A stretch of 64,000 bases of DNA from Scleromatobacter sp964418745. Its GTDB lineage: Bacteria > Pseudomonadota > Gammaproteobacteria > Burkholderiales > Burkholderiaceae_C. The notes beneath the pieces were generated by a model. It worked only from the letters and a program-made list of their open reading frames with translations. It had not been told where the DNA came from and ran no database searches. Location: NCBI GenBank assembly GCA_964418745.1, contig CAYQMX010000012.1, positions 124,001-188,000 of the forward strand, given 5' to 3'. Both the position numbers and the translations under genes were made by a program. This document shows, piece by piece, positions 43,309 to 52,500 of the stretch (positions are counted from its first letter, which is position 1; every line of letters starts with the position of its first letter).

Positions 43309-44397
43309 ATGATCTTGACCCTCAACTTTCGCGGCCACGTGATGCTTCCGATGTTCCGTGATCACTTCAAGATGACGAGCCGGCGGATGAAGTCGGAGAT
43401 TCAGGCGATGCATCGCGAGACGGTGACGGCTTTGCGAGGCAAGGGCATCGCCTACGGCGAGCTTCGGAGCGCGCTGACTCCCTCAACAGACCGCCATGAG
43501 GTCGCGCTCATCTTTGACTCGACGCTTTGCGAGACGGGCCTGTATGGCATGGAAGCGATGCATTGCATCCTCCCGCTGCTTGAGCCTGATGCAAATTTGA
43601 GCGTTCTGGCGGGAGATCTCATTGCAGACAGCGATCGTCAGCGGTTGGTGTTCGAGTTGCTCAGCGAGTCGATGGTGCTGGCGCGTTCGTTCACCTTCCG
43701 TGGCTCAAGTCTTCTATTCTGTGTCTACCTCAACAACCTGTCCAAGGCTGCCTTGTCAAAGCTTACGGACGGGCTCCGAGGCTACGAGGCGTATCTAGGA
43801 CATATCCAGACAACCTTCGACTCACATGTGAAGACGTACCTGACGACGACCCTAGTCGGCGCGTTCGTAAAAAGGGGTCGAAAGGTCATCACCGCTCATG
43901 AAGACGATCGTCCGAATTCCGAGAATGAGAATCTCTCGCCTTACGAGTTCGAGCGCTTCGGCTACAAGCATTTCAGCATTCAGGGCACGGACTACTATCA
44001 CTTCCTGACCTACAAGATCGAGCGCGCGGTCCACGATCTCAACGAGGACGATGCCCAGTTCTCTCTCAACGCGCTTTCAGAAGCCTTCCTCCCACTGGAT
44101 GGCTTCTCGGTCCGGATCGACGAGGCGAAGCATGAATATCTCTTGAATGACAAGAGCGGAGTTCTGAAGAAAGCGGGGATCCACGCGCTGGAGCGGGAAA
44201 ATCTGGAGGGGCTCATCCGCTCCAAGATGACCGCCAACTACATCTATAACATGACGTATATCGAAGCGCATGACGTCATGAAGTTCAATATCATGCTCGA
44301 GTTCGAGAGAGACGATGGTGGCCACCCTGCCCGCGTTTTGGCCTCGCTTGAGTACATGCCGACGCAGAAGACCGTTCGTGTTATCACGATGTATTGA
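43309..44397 (+). CDS. Hypothetical protein of the defence island (362 residues)
   Basis: Clear coding sequence, no recognised domain. Cytosolic; rich in charged residues. Notable segments: RHEVALIFDSTLCETGLYGMEA near residues 60-85, YEFERFGYKHFSIQGTDYYHFLTYKIERAVHDLNEDDAQF in the middle (split as F-E-R-F-G-Y-K and the following helix), and SKMTANYIYNMTYIEAHDVMKFNIM near the C terminus. Weak ribosome site. It lies alone upstream of two small genes in the same direction. AT content is slightly higher than its neighbours. Confidence 0.7.
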   Translation: MILTLNFRGHVMLPMFRDHFKMTSRRMKSEIQAMHRETVTALRGKGIAYGELRSALTPSTDRHEVALIFDSTLCETGLYGMEAMHCILPLLEPDANLSVLAGDLIADSDRQRLVFELLSESMVLARSFTFRGSSLLFCVYLNNLSKAALSKLTDGLRGYEAYLGHIQTTFDSHVKTYLTTTLVGAFVKRGRKVITAHEDDRPNSENENLSPYEFERFGYKHFSIQGTDYYHFLTYKIERAVHDLNEDDAQFSLNALSEAFLPLDGFSVRIDEAKHEYLLNDKSGVLKKAGIHALERENLEGLIRSKMTANYIYNMTYIEAHDVMKFNIMLEFERDDGGHPARVLASLEYMPTQKTVRVITMY

Positions 44398-44766
44398 CGC
44401 GTCGGCCGCGACTGCTCCCTCTTTGGCGATTTGACCGGCGGCGATTCGTCTTTGATCGGCGGTTGCGCCGAGACCCTAATGAGCACTGGCTTGCGCTGTG
44501 ACTTTGAGGATGCTGCAGTGGACACCGTGAAGCTCGCATGGGAGACGCCGGGTGGAATCGTCGGCGCCGATCTGCCGCTCACGGCCAGCATCGACTGAAG
44601 TCCGCTATGCAGCGAGAGCAGGCGCCCGATTTCGGCAGCCGAGTGCCGCTTTCCGCCTTGAAGCAGACGGTCAGATCGCCCTTCCAATTGCTCAACCCTG
44701 GGCTTGCGATGCCCCCTGGCAATGCGCTAGGCTTGCACAACAGCGCAACCGAGGGGAGAAGAGGCC
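44398..44766. other. gene-free stretch
   Basis: About 370 bases. Open frames overlap each other and show no protein character. It precedes the two-gene unit at 44767 and should hold its promoter. Confidence 0.45.
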
Positions 44767-45153
44767 GTGACCCAGAAGAAGGGCGTGGGACCGAATCGCG
44801 TGTTCCACCGCGTCGCAACAGGCGACAAGAATCAGGACTTCCGCACCGTGATTTCGCAAGTCTTCACCAGCGAGATGTGGGGCGCCACCGCGATGTACGG
44901 CAGCAAATTCCCTTCCGTCCGCGCTCTGAAGGAGGAGCTCCCCGACGGCGTGGATGGCATCGAATTCGAGACCGACGTCCTCCCGACGCCGAGCTCCGAA
45001 ACTCCGCGGGAGGTCTATTGGAAATTGCACAGCGACAGCGACTGGGTGGAGTCGCGCGAAGGTGAAGAGTTTGCGTGCATCAAGGTGGTCATTCGCAAGG
45101 TTCGCTACACCAAGGAAGCAAACCTGAAGCCCAACGTTGAATGGAAGCCCTGA
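44767..45153 (+). CDS. Hypothetical protein (128 residues) coupled to a histone-H1-tailed protein
   Basis: Starts with GTG at 44767, with a GGGGAG site about 9 bases upstream. Not recognised. Features: FTSEMWGATAMYGSKFPSV, then FETDVLPTPSSETPREVYWKLHSDSDWVE, a beta-rich pattern with acidic loops. Its stop TGA overlaps the ATG of the next gene (TGATG), so the two products are probably made in fixed ratio and may interact: this one is acidic, the other has a very basic tail. Confidence 0.65.
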   Translation: MTQKKGVGPNRVFHRVATGDKNQDFRTVISQVFTSEMWGATAMYGSKFPSVRALKEELPDGVDGIEFETDVLPTPSSETPREVYWKLHSDSDWVESREGEEFACIKVVIRKVRYTKEANLKPNVEWKP

Positions 45154-45827
45154 TGCCGACCCACTACCTCGTCGTACCGACCCCGGCTTCGGCGCCACCA
45201 ATCAGAACAAAGGAGCCAGCCTCCTTTGAGGGCTTCGACTTCTTCCCGGCCGTGCAGTTCAAGGCATCCGAGACCACGGTCGCCACGCTGGCAAAACTGC
45301 TCACTCGTGATGACGAGTCCGGCAAGTGCAAGGTTGGGCACTTCCGTGTCAGCGGGACACACGTGTACGTCTATCAAGGTGGCGACCACCCAGACAACGA
45401 GTGGCTGGTCTACGTGGACGTTCGCGGCTGCGTCGAGCGTGAACAGCCTCCGTCAGAAGTAGGTAAGACGGTCGCCAAGTACTTCACCCCCAAGCAAGTA
45501 AGCTGGACGAATCCGACCGTCGACGCTCTCTACAAAGGCAGGCTCAAGGAGGCCAAAGCTGCGGCGAAGGCCGAAGTGGCCGTTGCTTCAGCCGCCAAGA
45601 AGTCGGCGGCCTCGAAGAAGGCTGCCAAGCCTGCAGCTAAGAAGCCTTTAGCCAGGAAGCCGTACGCGGGGACGTTGTACGGGCCATCGTCAGGCGTCAA
45701 GTACTCGCCTGGCGCTGCTAAGCACGCGGCACCTGCAAAGAAGGCGGCTGCGGCGAAGAAGGCCGCGGCGAAGAAGGCACCTGCAAAGAAGGCGGCTGCC
45801 AAGAAGCCGGCTGCCAAGAAAGCTTGA
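45153..45827 (+). CDS. Protein with globular N terminus and histone-H1-like tail
   Basis: A 224-residue product with ATG at 45153 overlapping the previous stop. Residues 1-125 are globular and unrecognised (YLVVPTPASAPP, FKASETTVATLAKLL, VGHFRVSGTHVYVYQGG, VAKYFTPKQVSW). Residues about 135-224 are an Ala-Lys-Lys-rich tail like histone H1 and AlgP, with an inserted KPYAGTLYGPSSGVKYSPG segment. The tail should bind DNA. Convergent with the Gabija-like helicase gene 122 bases away. Low-complexity codon repeats make length variation likely between strains. Confidence 0.75.
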   Translation: MPTHYLVVPTPASAPPIRTKEPASFEGFDFFPAVQFKASETTVATLAKLLTRDDESGKCKVGHFRVSGTHVYVYQGGDHPDNEWLVYVDVRGCVEREQPPSEVGKTVAKYFTPKQVSWTNPTVDALYKGRLKEAKAAAKAEVAVASAAKKSAASKKAAKPAAKKPLARKPYAGTLYGPSSGVKYSPGAAKHAAPAKKAAAAKKAAAKKAPAKKAAAKKPAAKKA

Positions 45828-45949
45828 ACGGGTCGGGAAAGGAGTCGGCCCTATGAGTGCCGCTTCGCGCTGCGCAGCCAGCGTAGGACGTCCGCGGCCG
45901 TACCTGAGCGGTCGGCCGGGATGCACCGGCGACTCATGCAAGACCCAGT

Positions 45950-47386
45950 CTAGCGACCAGCAGCCGGACGCAGCTCAGGAGTCGCCGAACAAATGACGAC
46001 TCGCCTCGCACCTCGAGTCAACGCCACGTACAGGTGCTGTGCCGTCATGCGCTCGGGCTCTAGGATGACCGCAACGTCGGCCTCGAGCCCCTTCAAGAGA
46101 AGAGTGCTTCCAACGGCGCGGCGACCCATCGGGCGACCCAGGTGTCGGTTCCGCTCGCGTGCTTGGATTGCCGCAGCGACGAACCCGCCCTCGACGCCGG
46201 CGGCTCGCAGTGCGGCGACGCAGCAATGGAGCATTTCGGGCCGGTAGACGCGTGCACGAGGTTGATTTGCGAGGGCCTGGAGCAGTTCAATCGAGGTAGC
46301 GTGACCAGGCGCTGCGACGAATGCCACTGCCGCGGCCTCAGCCGGCGTCGGAGGTGTGCGGTGGCGGCCGCCTCGAATCGTCTCGACTCTTGCGAGCAGG
46401 TTCGCTGTTCCTACCTCGGTCATCATCGACGTCGCGAACTCGGCCAACTGCCCTAGTGGAGCGCGGCCGGCCAAGTTGAACTGGCGGGCAAACGTCACCA
46501 AGTCGCGCAGGTCGACCGTCTCGACTGACGTCGCACCAGGCGTTTGCATGGTGAGGCGGTGTCGTCCTGCGACGTTCATGGAGTCACCGACGACGAGCAC
46601 CCGGCCGTCTCGGTTCGGCGCGGCAGTCTGTGCGGCCGCCAAGCGCTGCCGCACTTCCATGCCTTGGGTCAACTGAACCCATTGCACGCCGTCCGGCGCC
46701 CCTCGAAGGTCGACAGGGCGACCCGCCTGAAGCAGGGCTCGGGCTTGGAGTAGCCAAGCGCCCAGGGCGTCCATGCCCGCAAGTCGCCAGCGCCAAGGCG
46801 TTTGAAGCTCGCCGATTGGCGGAAACGCCGCCTGCGCATCCCGCTCCCAGTGCACCAGTGGGTCCCGAAACCCGAATATCGCCTGCATCGGGTCGCCGAG
46901 AATACACGTTGGAAGCGTCTGAGCGATGGCACAAACGATGCCGTGCTGCATCGTGTTGCAGTCCTGGTATTCGTCGACGAGTAGCCGCGAGTAGCTTGCC
47001 GCGATTAGGCCATTGATGTGTCCAGCCTGCAGGAGTAGCTGTACCGCTCCTCGAATTGCCGGATAGTCGTTGTTTGGGTTCGCAAGTTCGAGCACACGTA
47101 CATCGAGCCCCGTGCGCGCCGGAAATTTGCCAGCCAACCGTATGGCGAAGCCGTCTATCGTCGAGACACGGTACGCAGCGCTGGCGACGCCTGCTCGCTG
47201 AAGACGGGCGCGCAGCGCCGTCACACCGGCGTTGGTGTGGGTGAGGACGAGTACGGGCTTTGGGCCGATGTGCTGGCCCAACGCGTCTGCGATGAGCTGG
47301 GTCTTGCCGCATCCGGCCGGAGCGGTGACGGAGCCCAGCCGCGCTGCAAAGATGTCGATTTCAGGCGGCGGCACTGGTCCACCCAT
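45950..47386 (-). CDS. gajB: Gabija-like UvrD/Rep-type helicase (GajB-like)
   Basis: A 478-residue SF1A helicase. Walker A APAGCGKT (22-29), motif Ia LTHTNAG, motif II DEYQD (138-142), motif III ILGDPMQAIFGFRD, and near the C terminus LLLKGLEADVAVIL and LYVALTRGARRVV (motif VI). The domain is compact and close to the length of characterised GajB. It overlaps the end of the OLD nuclease gene by 26 bases, the usual Gabija order (nuclease, then helicase). In Gabija the helicase binds the nuclease, senses nucleotide or DNA ends, and both stop phage replication. Confidence 0.82.
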   Translation of the reverse strand: MGGPVPPPEIDIFAARLGSVTAPAGCGKTQLIADALGQHIGPKPVLVLTHTNAGVTALRARLQRAGVASAAYRVSTIDGFAIRLAGKFPARTGLDVRVLELANPNNDYPAIRGAVQLLLQAGHINGLIAASYSRLLVDEYQDCNTMQHGIVCAIAQTLPTCILGDPMQAIFGFRDPLVHWERDAQAAFPPIGELQTPWRWRLAGMDALGAWLLQARALLQAGRPVDLRGAPDGVQWVQLTQGMEVRQRLAAAQTAAPNRDGRVLVVGDSMNVAGRHRLTMQTPGATSVETVDLRDLVTFARQFNLAGRAPLGQLAEFATSMMTEVGTANLLARVETIRGGRHRTPPTPAEAAAVAFVAAPGHATSIELLQALANQPRARVYRPEMLHCCVAALRAAGVEGGFVAAAIQARERNRHLGRPMGRRAVGSTLLLKGLEADVAVILEPERMTAQHLYVALTRGARRVVICSATPELRPAAGR

Positions 47387-49094
47387 AGAGTCGAGTCATG
47401 ATTTCGATGAAGCCCGCCTCGGAGCTTTGCATGTGCGGTCCCACTACATCCTTCGCGATTTCCTGGAACCCGCTCACCGACTTGAACCATCCATTTTTGT
47501 TGTTGCGTGCGGCTAGTCCGAGCAGAGCGCGGCTTGCGGCCGAGTAGCCGTTGCCGAGTCGCTCGGCCTCGATAGCGGCCAGGGTGGTTTGCCCGTTGGA
47601 CTTCGACCTGACGTGATCGGCCATTAGCTCGCGACCCACCATCTCGTCTGCCTTGTTCAACAGGGCATGAACTGCGTCATCGCTGCAGTGGCGGAAGAGC
47701 TCGTCCTCGAGCGCGAAGCCTGGCCGCCAGGTGATGTACTGCCCGCCGGCCGCAGTAAATCGCTCAATGAGCCCGACTGTCGTCACCGGCTTGTCGGCGT
47801 CCACGAAGACCAATACGCGGTAGCCCAGCCTCAGAAAGGCCTCTGCGCGCGTGAAGCACTGGTCAGGACTCCCTCCGCCGGCGTCTACGTACGAGCCGCC
47901 GTGCGCAAGGAAGGATGTCGCGCGACAGCTGACCCACCACTGGTCCATGCCTCGCGCGAAGCCGACCTCGCTGGCGCCTTCGCAGACGATGACGGATTTC
48001 GACAAAAAGGCCTCAGGCGCACGCCGCAGCGTTCCCTGGATGCTGTCGTCGGTACCTGCGACAGTGGCCGTGTGTACCCCTGCGCGCTGTCGAACGACGA
48101 ACAGCTGGTTGCCTTCCAGTTCTCTTAGCGTGACGGGCGAATGGGTGGTCATGAAAACCTGCAACGGCTGCAGCGTCTCCTTTGCACCAAGTGAGTCGAG
48201 CAGTCGCATCAGTCGATGTGGCTCAAGTCCGTACTCGACCTCGTCGACCAGGGCGATGGTTGCAGCCGCAGCTGCGGCGCGCTGCAAGCCTGCGACCAGG
48301 AGGCGACTCGACCCAGTTCCCAAGGAACGCAGGGGGATGCCAGCCTCGTTGTGAAGCGCGATTGCACCATCACCTATCGAGACCGAGTGAGCGTCGAGCA
48401 GCGCGTGCGCGCTCGCACCGACCGGTACGCCCAGGTTGGTGGCCGTTGTGGTGACCACTTGCAGGGTCTGTGCAAGCTGCGCGTCAGCCTGTGCTCCGAA
48501 TGTGGCACGTGCGGCTCGCGCGGCGCCGGCGAGTTGCGCGCCGAGGTCCGCATGCTCTTCGGTGAGACGATTCAGCACGGAACCCCTGGCCCATGAGAGG
48601 CTGGTGTTCGCGTAGGTGCCGATGCGGGCCGGCGCCAGGAGGCTTCTGTCTTTCCAGGCCAGCGACCGCTCCAACTGCTGGCGGGCACCGCGGTCGGAGT
48701 AGAGCGTCCACGTGGGCTCGAGGTCGCCGGTGACCTCGAGCTTGAGCGTCAAGACGGTCTCCAAGCCGACGCGAGGTTCGTCTTCGATTTGGCCGGTGCC
48801 GAGGTTGAACCCGCGCAGGAAGTCGCCGTAGGTGTCGATGTTCTGCAGCGCTTCCGGCAGCGCGCCGAGCGTTGCCGAGATGACGATGTTCCTGGTGACG
48901 TCCAGGTTGAAGAAGTCTGTGTCGCCGAATGGCGCAGACCTTCGAGCGCCGAGGCACAGGTCGATGGCATCGAGAATGCTCGACTTCCCGCTGTCGCCCG
49001 GGCCGATGAGGCAGTTCACGCCGGCCGACGGTGTCCAATCTAGAGTCTGTATCGAGCGGAAGTTCCGAATCTCGAGTCGACGGATGCGCGTCAT
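47361..49094 (-). CDS. gajA: Gabija-like OLD-family ATPase/TOPRIM nuclease (GajA-like)
   Basis: A 577-residue protein. ATG 49094 (second of two adjacent ATGs) is preferred because AGGAGG is only one base before the first. The ABC-type ATPase part has Walker A GPGDSGKSS (31-39), Walker B with E285-D-like ALVDEVE (281-287), and H-loop TTHS (316-319). The TOPRIM part has E372 in VCEGASEV, then VDADK (D432, D434). This is the class 2 OLD layout; size is nearly the same as known GajA. With the helicase gene it makes a Gabija-type defence system. Confidence 0.82.
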   Translation of the reverse strand: MTRIRRLEIRNFRSIQTLDWTPSAGVNCLIGPGDSGKSSILDAIDLCLGARRSAPFGDTDFFNLDVTRNIVISATLGALPEALQNIDTYGDFLRGFNLGTGQIEDEPRVGLETVLTLKLEVTGDLEPTWTLYSDRGARQQLERSLAWKDRSLLAPARIGTYANTSLSWARGSVLNRLTEEHADLGAQLAGAARAARATFGAQADAQLAQTLQVVTTTATNLGVPVGASAHALLDAHSVSIGDGAIALHNEAGIPLRSLGTGSSRLLVAGLQRAAAAAATIALVDEVEYGLEPHRLMRLLDSLGAKETLQPLQVFMTTHSPVTLRELEGNQLFVVRQRAGVHTATVAGTDDSIQGTLRRAPEAFLSKSVIVCEGASEVGFARGMDQWWVSCRATSFLAHGGSYVDAGGGSPDQCFTRAEAFLRLGYRVLVFVDADKPVTTVGLIERFTAAGGQYITWRPGFALEDELFRHCSDDAVHALLNKADEMVGRELMADHVRSKSNGQTTLAAIEAERLGNGYSAASRALLGLAARNNKNGWFKSVSGFQEIAKDVVGPHMQSSEAGFIEIMTRLYGWTSAAA

Positions 49095-49545
49095 CATTCC
49101 TCCTCTTGTTTGTCCGGCTAGTATCGCAACTCGGAAGGGGGACATTGACGGCAAGCCCGACGCGGTTACGAAGAGGCAGAGCCGAGGCATGCCTAAAGCC
49201 TTGGGCGGAGTCGTGATGACCGCAGGCGGGCACGGCGCCTCGCTCGTTCACCGCGATGGGCAGCGGCGCGGCTTGGTAGCTGCGGCGCCCAGTGAGATAC
49301 GACGGATGAAATCGGGTCTGACCCTGCGCCGGCGGAGCCGCGCCGGCTTATGGAACGCGGAAGACACTTCAGCTGATACGCTTGTGAAGTCACAGGCAGA
49401 CATGAGGGATACCGTTTGGCGTTTGCGCCGCTTCGACTTACGGCGCAGTCGTGGACGCCGGTCGACGCAGTCATCTTGGTGGTAGTCGAGAGCCGCGCGT
49501 CGACTACGGCGCGCGGAGGTTGGGTCACAGAAGGGGAGCCGGAGC
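49095..49545. other. divergent region between the Gabija-like and STAND genes
   Basis: About 450 bases without a convincing gene. It must hold the promoters of the minus-strand nuclease gene and the plus-strand giant NTPase gene. No repeat or operator could be recognised. Confidence 0.45.
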
Positions 49546-52500
49546 GTGTCTACTGAGAGGGCAGAAGAAGAACGCCATCAAGCGCTAGCCACCTTGCTCG
49601 CTGAATTGCGAGCTGGCCACCCGGGCGCGCTCGAACGCCTTGCTTCCGCGTTGGTCGAGAGGCTGACAGGCGTTGGGATGTCGGTCGCAAGAAGCGGTTT
49701 CCAGAGCGGAGGCGATGCGGGGACGACTGGGCGAGCCGGTAGACACTTGCGGGTAGAGTGCAAGCGGTATCAGGACACCACGCCCCTCAGTGACAGAGAG
49801 CTGCAAGGGCAGCTTGACGACGCACGGCGCGCCAACTCGAGCCTTGAGGTCTGGGTACTCGTGGCGACCCGAGTGGTAGGCGAGGGCACGAGACAGAAGC
49901 TTCATGAGAAGTCGCTCGAACTGGGTGTTCCGGTGGTGGTCGTCGACTGGACGGTGCCGCAGGATGGGCTGCCTGAACTCGCCGCGCTTTGCGCGTGGGC
50001 AAGCGACCTGGTTGGGGGGCACTACTCGTGCGAAGCCGAGGAAGCGGCCAAGCAGCTTGTCACAGGTGCAGGGGAGAGCGTCGAGCGCTTGAGGCGCGAA
50101 CTGCAGCCTTGGGCGATCGGGTACGAGAGCGTCCGCGCGCGTGCCAGCGAGCGCCTGGAAGGCATTTGGAAGACCGAGTCAGAGGCTCGCGCGCACTTCG
50201 GGCAGAACGCGGCTGGGGGAGCAAACCCTGCGTTGTTCGTTGAGCGGGAGGGCGTTTCGAGCCAGCTTGACCTATGGTGGGGCAATCGCAAGGAGAAGCC
50301 CGTTGTCGTCCATGGCGCTGAAGGGTTCGGAAAGACGTGGGCCGCGCTTGGCTGGGTGATTGGACGGCTCAATTCGCTTCCAATCAGCCTCGCCGTCCCA
50401 GCCTCGGCGCTCATGGAAATTCGAACCATGAGGGAGAGCACCATCATGGACTTCCTCGCCCGGGAGCTTCGCGATCGCGCCGGTATCCTTGAAGAGGCGT
50501 ACTGGAGGATGCGGCTGGAGCGGCTCCTGACACGACCAGCAGACGAGGGTGACTGCCTGCTTCTGATTGTTGATGGACTCAACCAAGAGCCATCGGTTGA
50601 GTGGCGCCAGTTTGTCAACGTCCTGCAGGGCTCAAAATTTCATGGTCGTGTCAGCGTGCTTCTCACCACGCAGACGATGCATTTTGACGGAGCACTCGAG
50701 AAGTTTCGACACGTCTCAGGAGGGGTCGACGCCGCTGTCGTCGAGCCGTACGACGCGAGCCCGGGCGGGGAGTTTGACCAGATCCTCAAAGTTCACGGAC
50801 GGGCTCAAGAAGAGTTTTCGCCGGAGCTGCGTCAGTTCGCCAGAGTCCCGCGCTTTCTTCCGTTGGTGCTGGCGCTCAGCCAAGACACCGACGTTCAGGG
50901 TGAGCCCACAGTGACCAGGTTGTTGTTGGCCCATGGGCGTGACCAACTGGCGATGCGTGAGCGCCGTGCATTTTCAAATGAAGACTGGGAAGCATGGCTT
51001 CAAAAGCTGGCGGCAGTCCACATGGCAGAGATCACTGGCAAGGCATCTCTTGCGCCGCTCAGCTTCACCCACAGGGAGTTGGATGCGCATGTCGCACTTG
51101 CGTCGCTCGAGCACGGCAGGAACTTGAGGCGACTTGAGGAGATTGTCGACGGCACTTGGATGGAGCGAGTGGCGCCCCACTCGAATGTCTACCGCCCCAA
51201 GGAGTCAACCATCAACTTAGCGTTGGGCGTGGATGTTGTTGCACAGCTAGAGAGTGTCGTACCGAGCGATCTCGAGGAAATTGAAGCTCAACTGGCGCGC
51301 TGGCTTGACCCGTTGCGTGCGACGTCCGCTGCGGCAGACATCTTGGCGGCGGCGCTCTCCATCGCCGTGCACAAGAAGTTGCCCAGTGAATCGCCGATAA
51401 CTCAGGCCATCCTCACAGCGCTCCTGCAGAGTCAAAACGTCGGCGATGCTCATCGTTTGGAGGTACGGGCACTTGCTCCTGCACTCGGTGACGCTCTCAT
51501 GGGAGCGACGGAGCGGTCGCTCGGACGACCCAACACGTCGGCGAGAGCCTGGGCCGTCGAGTCGCTTCGTCGAATTCCGGTAAGTAACGTCAAGGCTTGG
51601 GAGCGGATATTCGACCGCCTAACTCGGTGGGTATCACACGTCACATGCCCCGCCACGAGCGACGAGAGCCACAAGTTCTTCTCGGACAGGCTAATTGCCA
51701 AGATCGGCCGTGCTGATTTCGGAACGCGGCCTGTGCTGGACGTTCCACTCCGTGTCCACGAGCGAGAAAACACCGACTTGGCTCAGTACGTTCCGCAACT
51801 CTTGCTTGACAGACCGTTGCTCCCCGCTTTGAAGGTGCTGGTCGCGGCCTCTGTCGCTGCAGCGGTTGACTCGGAGAGAGCGTCGATATGGAACGGACTG
51901 AGGTGGGTGCTCCTTCTGAACCGACTTGACCGTGCTGAAACGGTGAGCGCGCTCGCCGAACGGGCGACCTCTATGCGGGTCAGTGCGGCGCCCGAGGAGG
52001 GTGTGAATTCGAGTCTCGGAGCGGCAGTCACGCAGATGCTGCTGTGGCTGACAACAGATGAGGCTTGTGAGCGACTCGCATATGAAAGTCCCAACGCATC
52101 CAGCCGCGGTGAGCGCTACGAAAGTTACTTGGCAGACCCCGTCAAGAGCGGATTCGCGGTAGAACGAAGGCACGCCGCCGCGGTGCTAATGGCACCGGAC
52201 ATGTGGTGGCTGCCAAAGGGCCAAAAGATTGAGCTATACCTCGGAGATCCGACTCTGACAGCTGAAGTCGAATTTAGCGACGAGATCGGCAAAGCAGCAA
52301 CCGGGTTCGACACCGTCGAGTTGCGGTCGAAGGGCTTCTGGGACAAGTCCGATCACACGCTGGAAAACCTGCTGCCTCTAGCCGCACGCTTTGCACCGAT
52401 AGCAGCGGCGGACATCGGTCACAGATTCCTGCGCGGTCTGCGAACGCGTGCAGGCGAGCCGCGCAAGTGGGCTGCCGACGGTGCCCGAGCTTTCTTTTTG

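Noticed and set aside
45600..45827. Regular repeats that could suggest a repeat array
   Set aside because: They are in-frame codons for the Ala-Lys-Lys tail of a protein and have no spacers, so not CRISPR.
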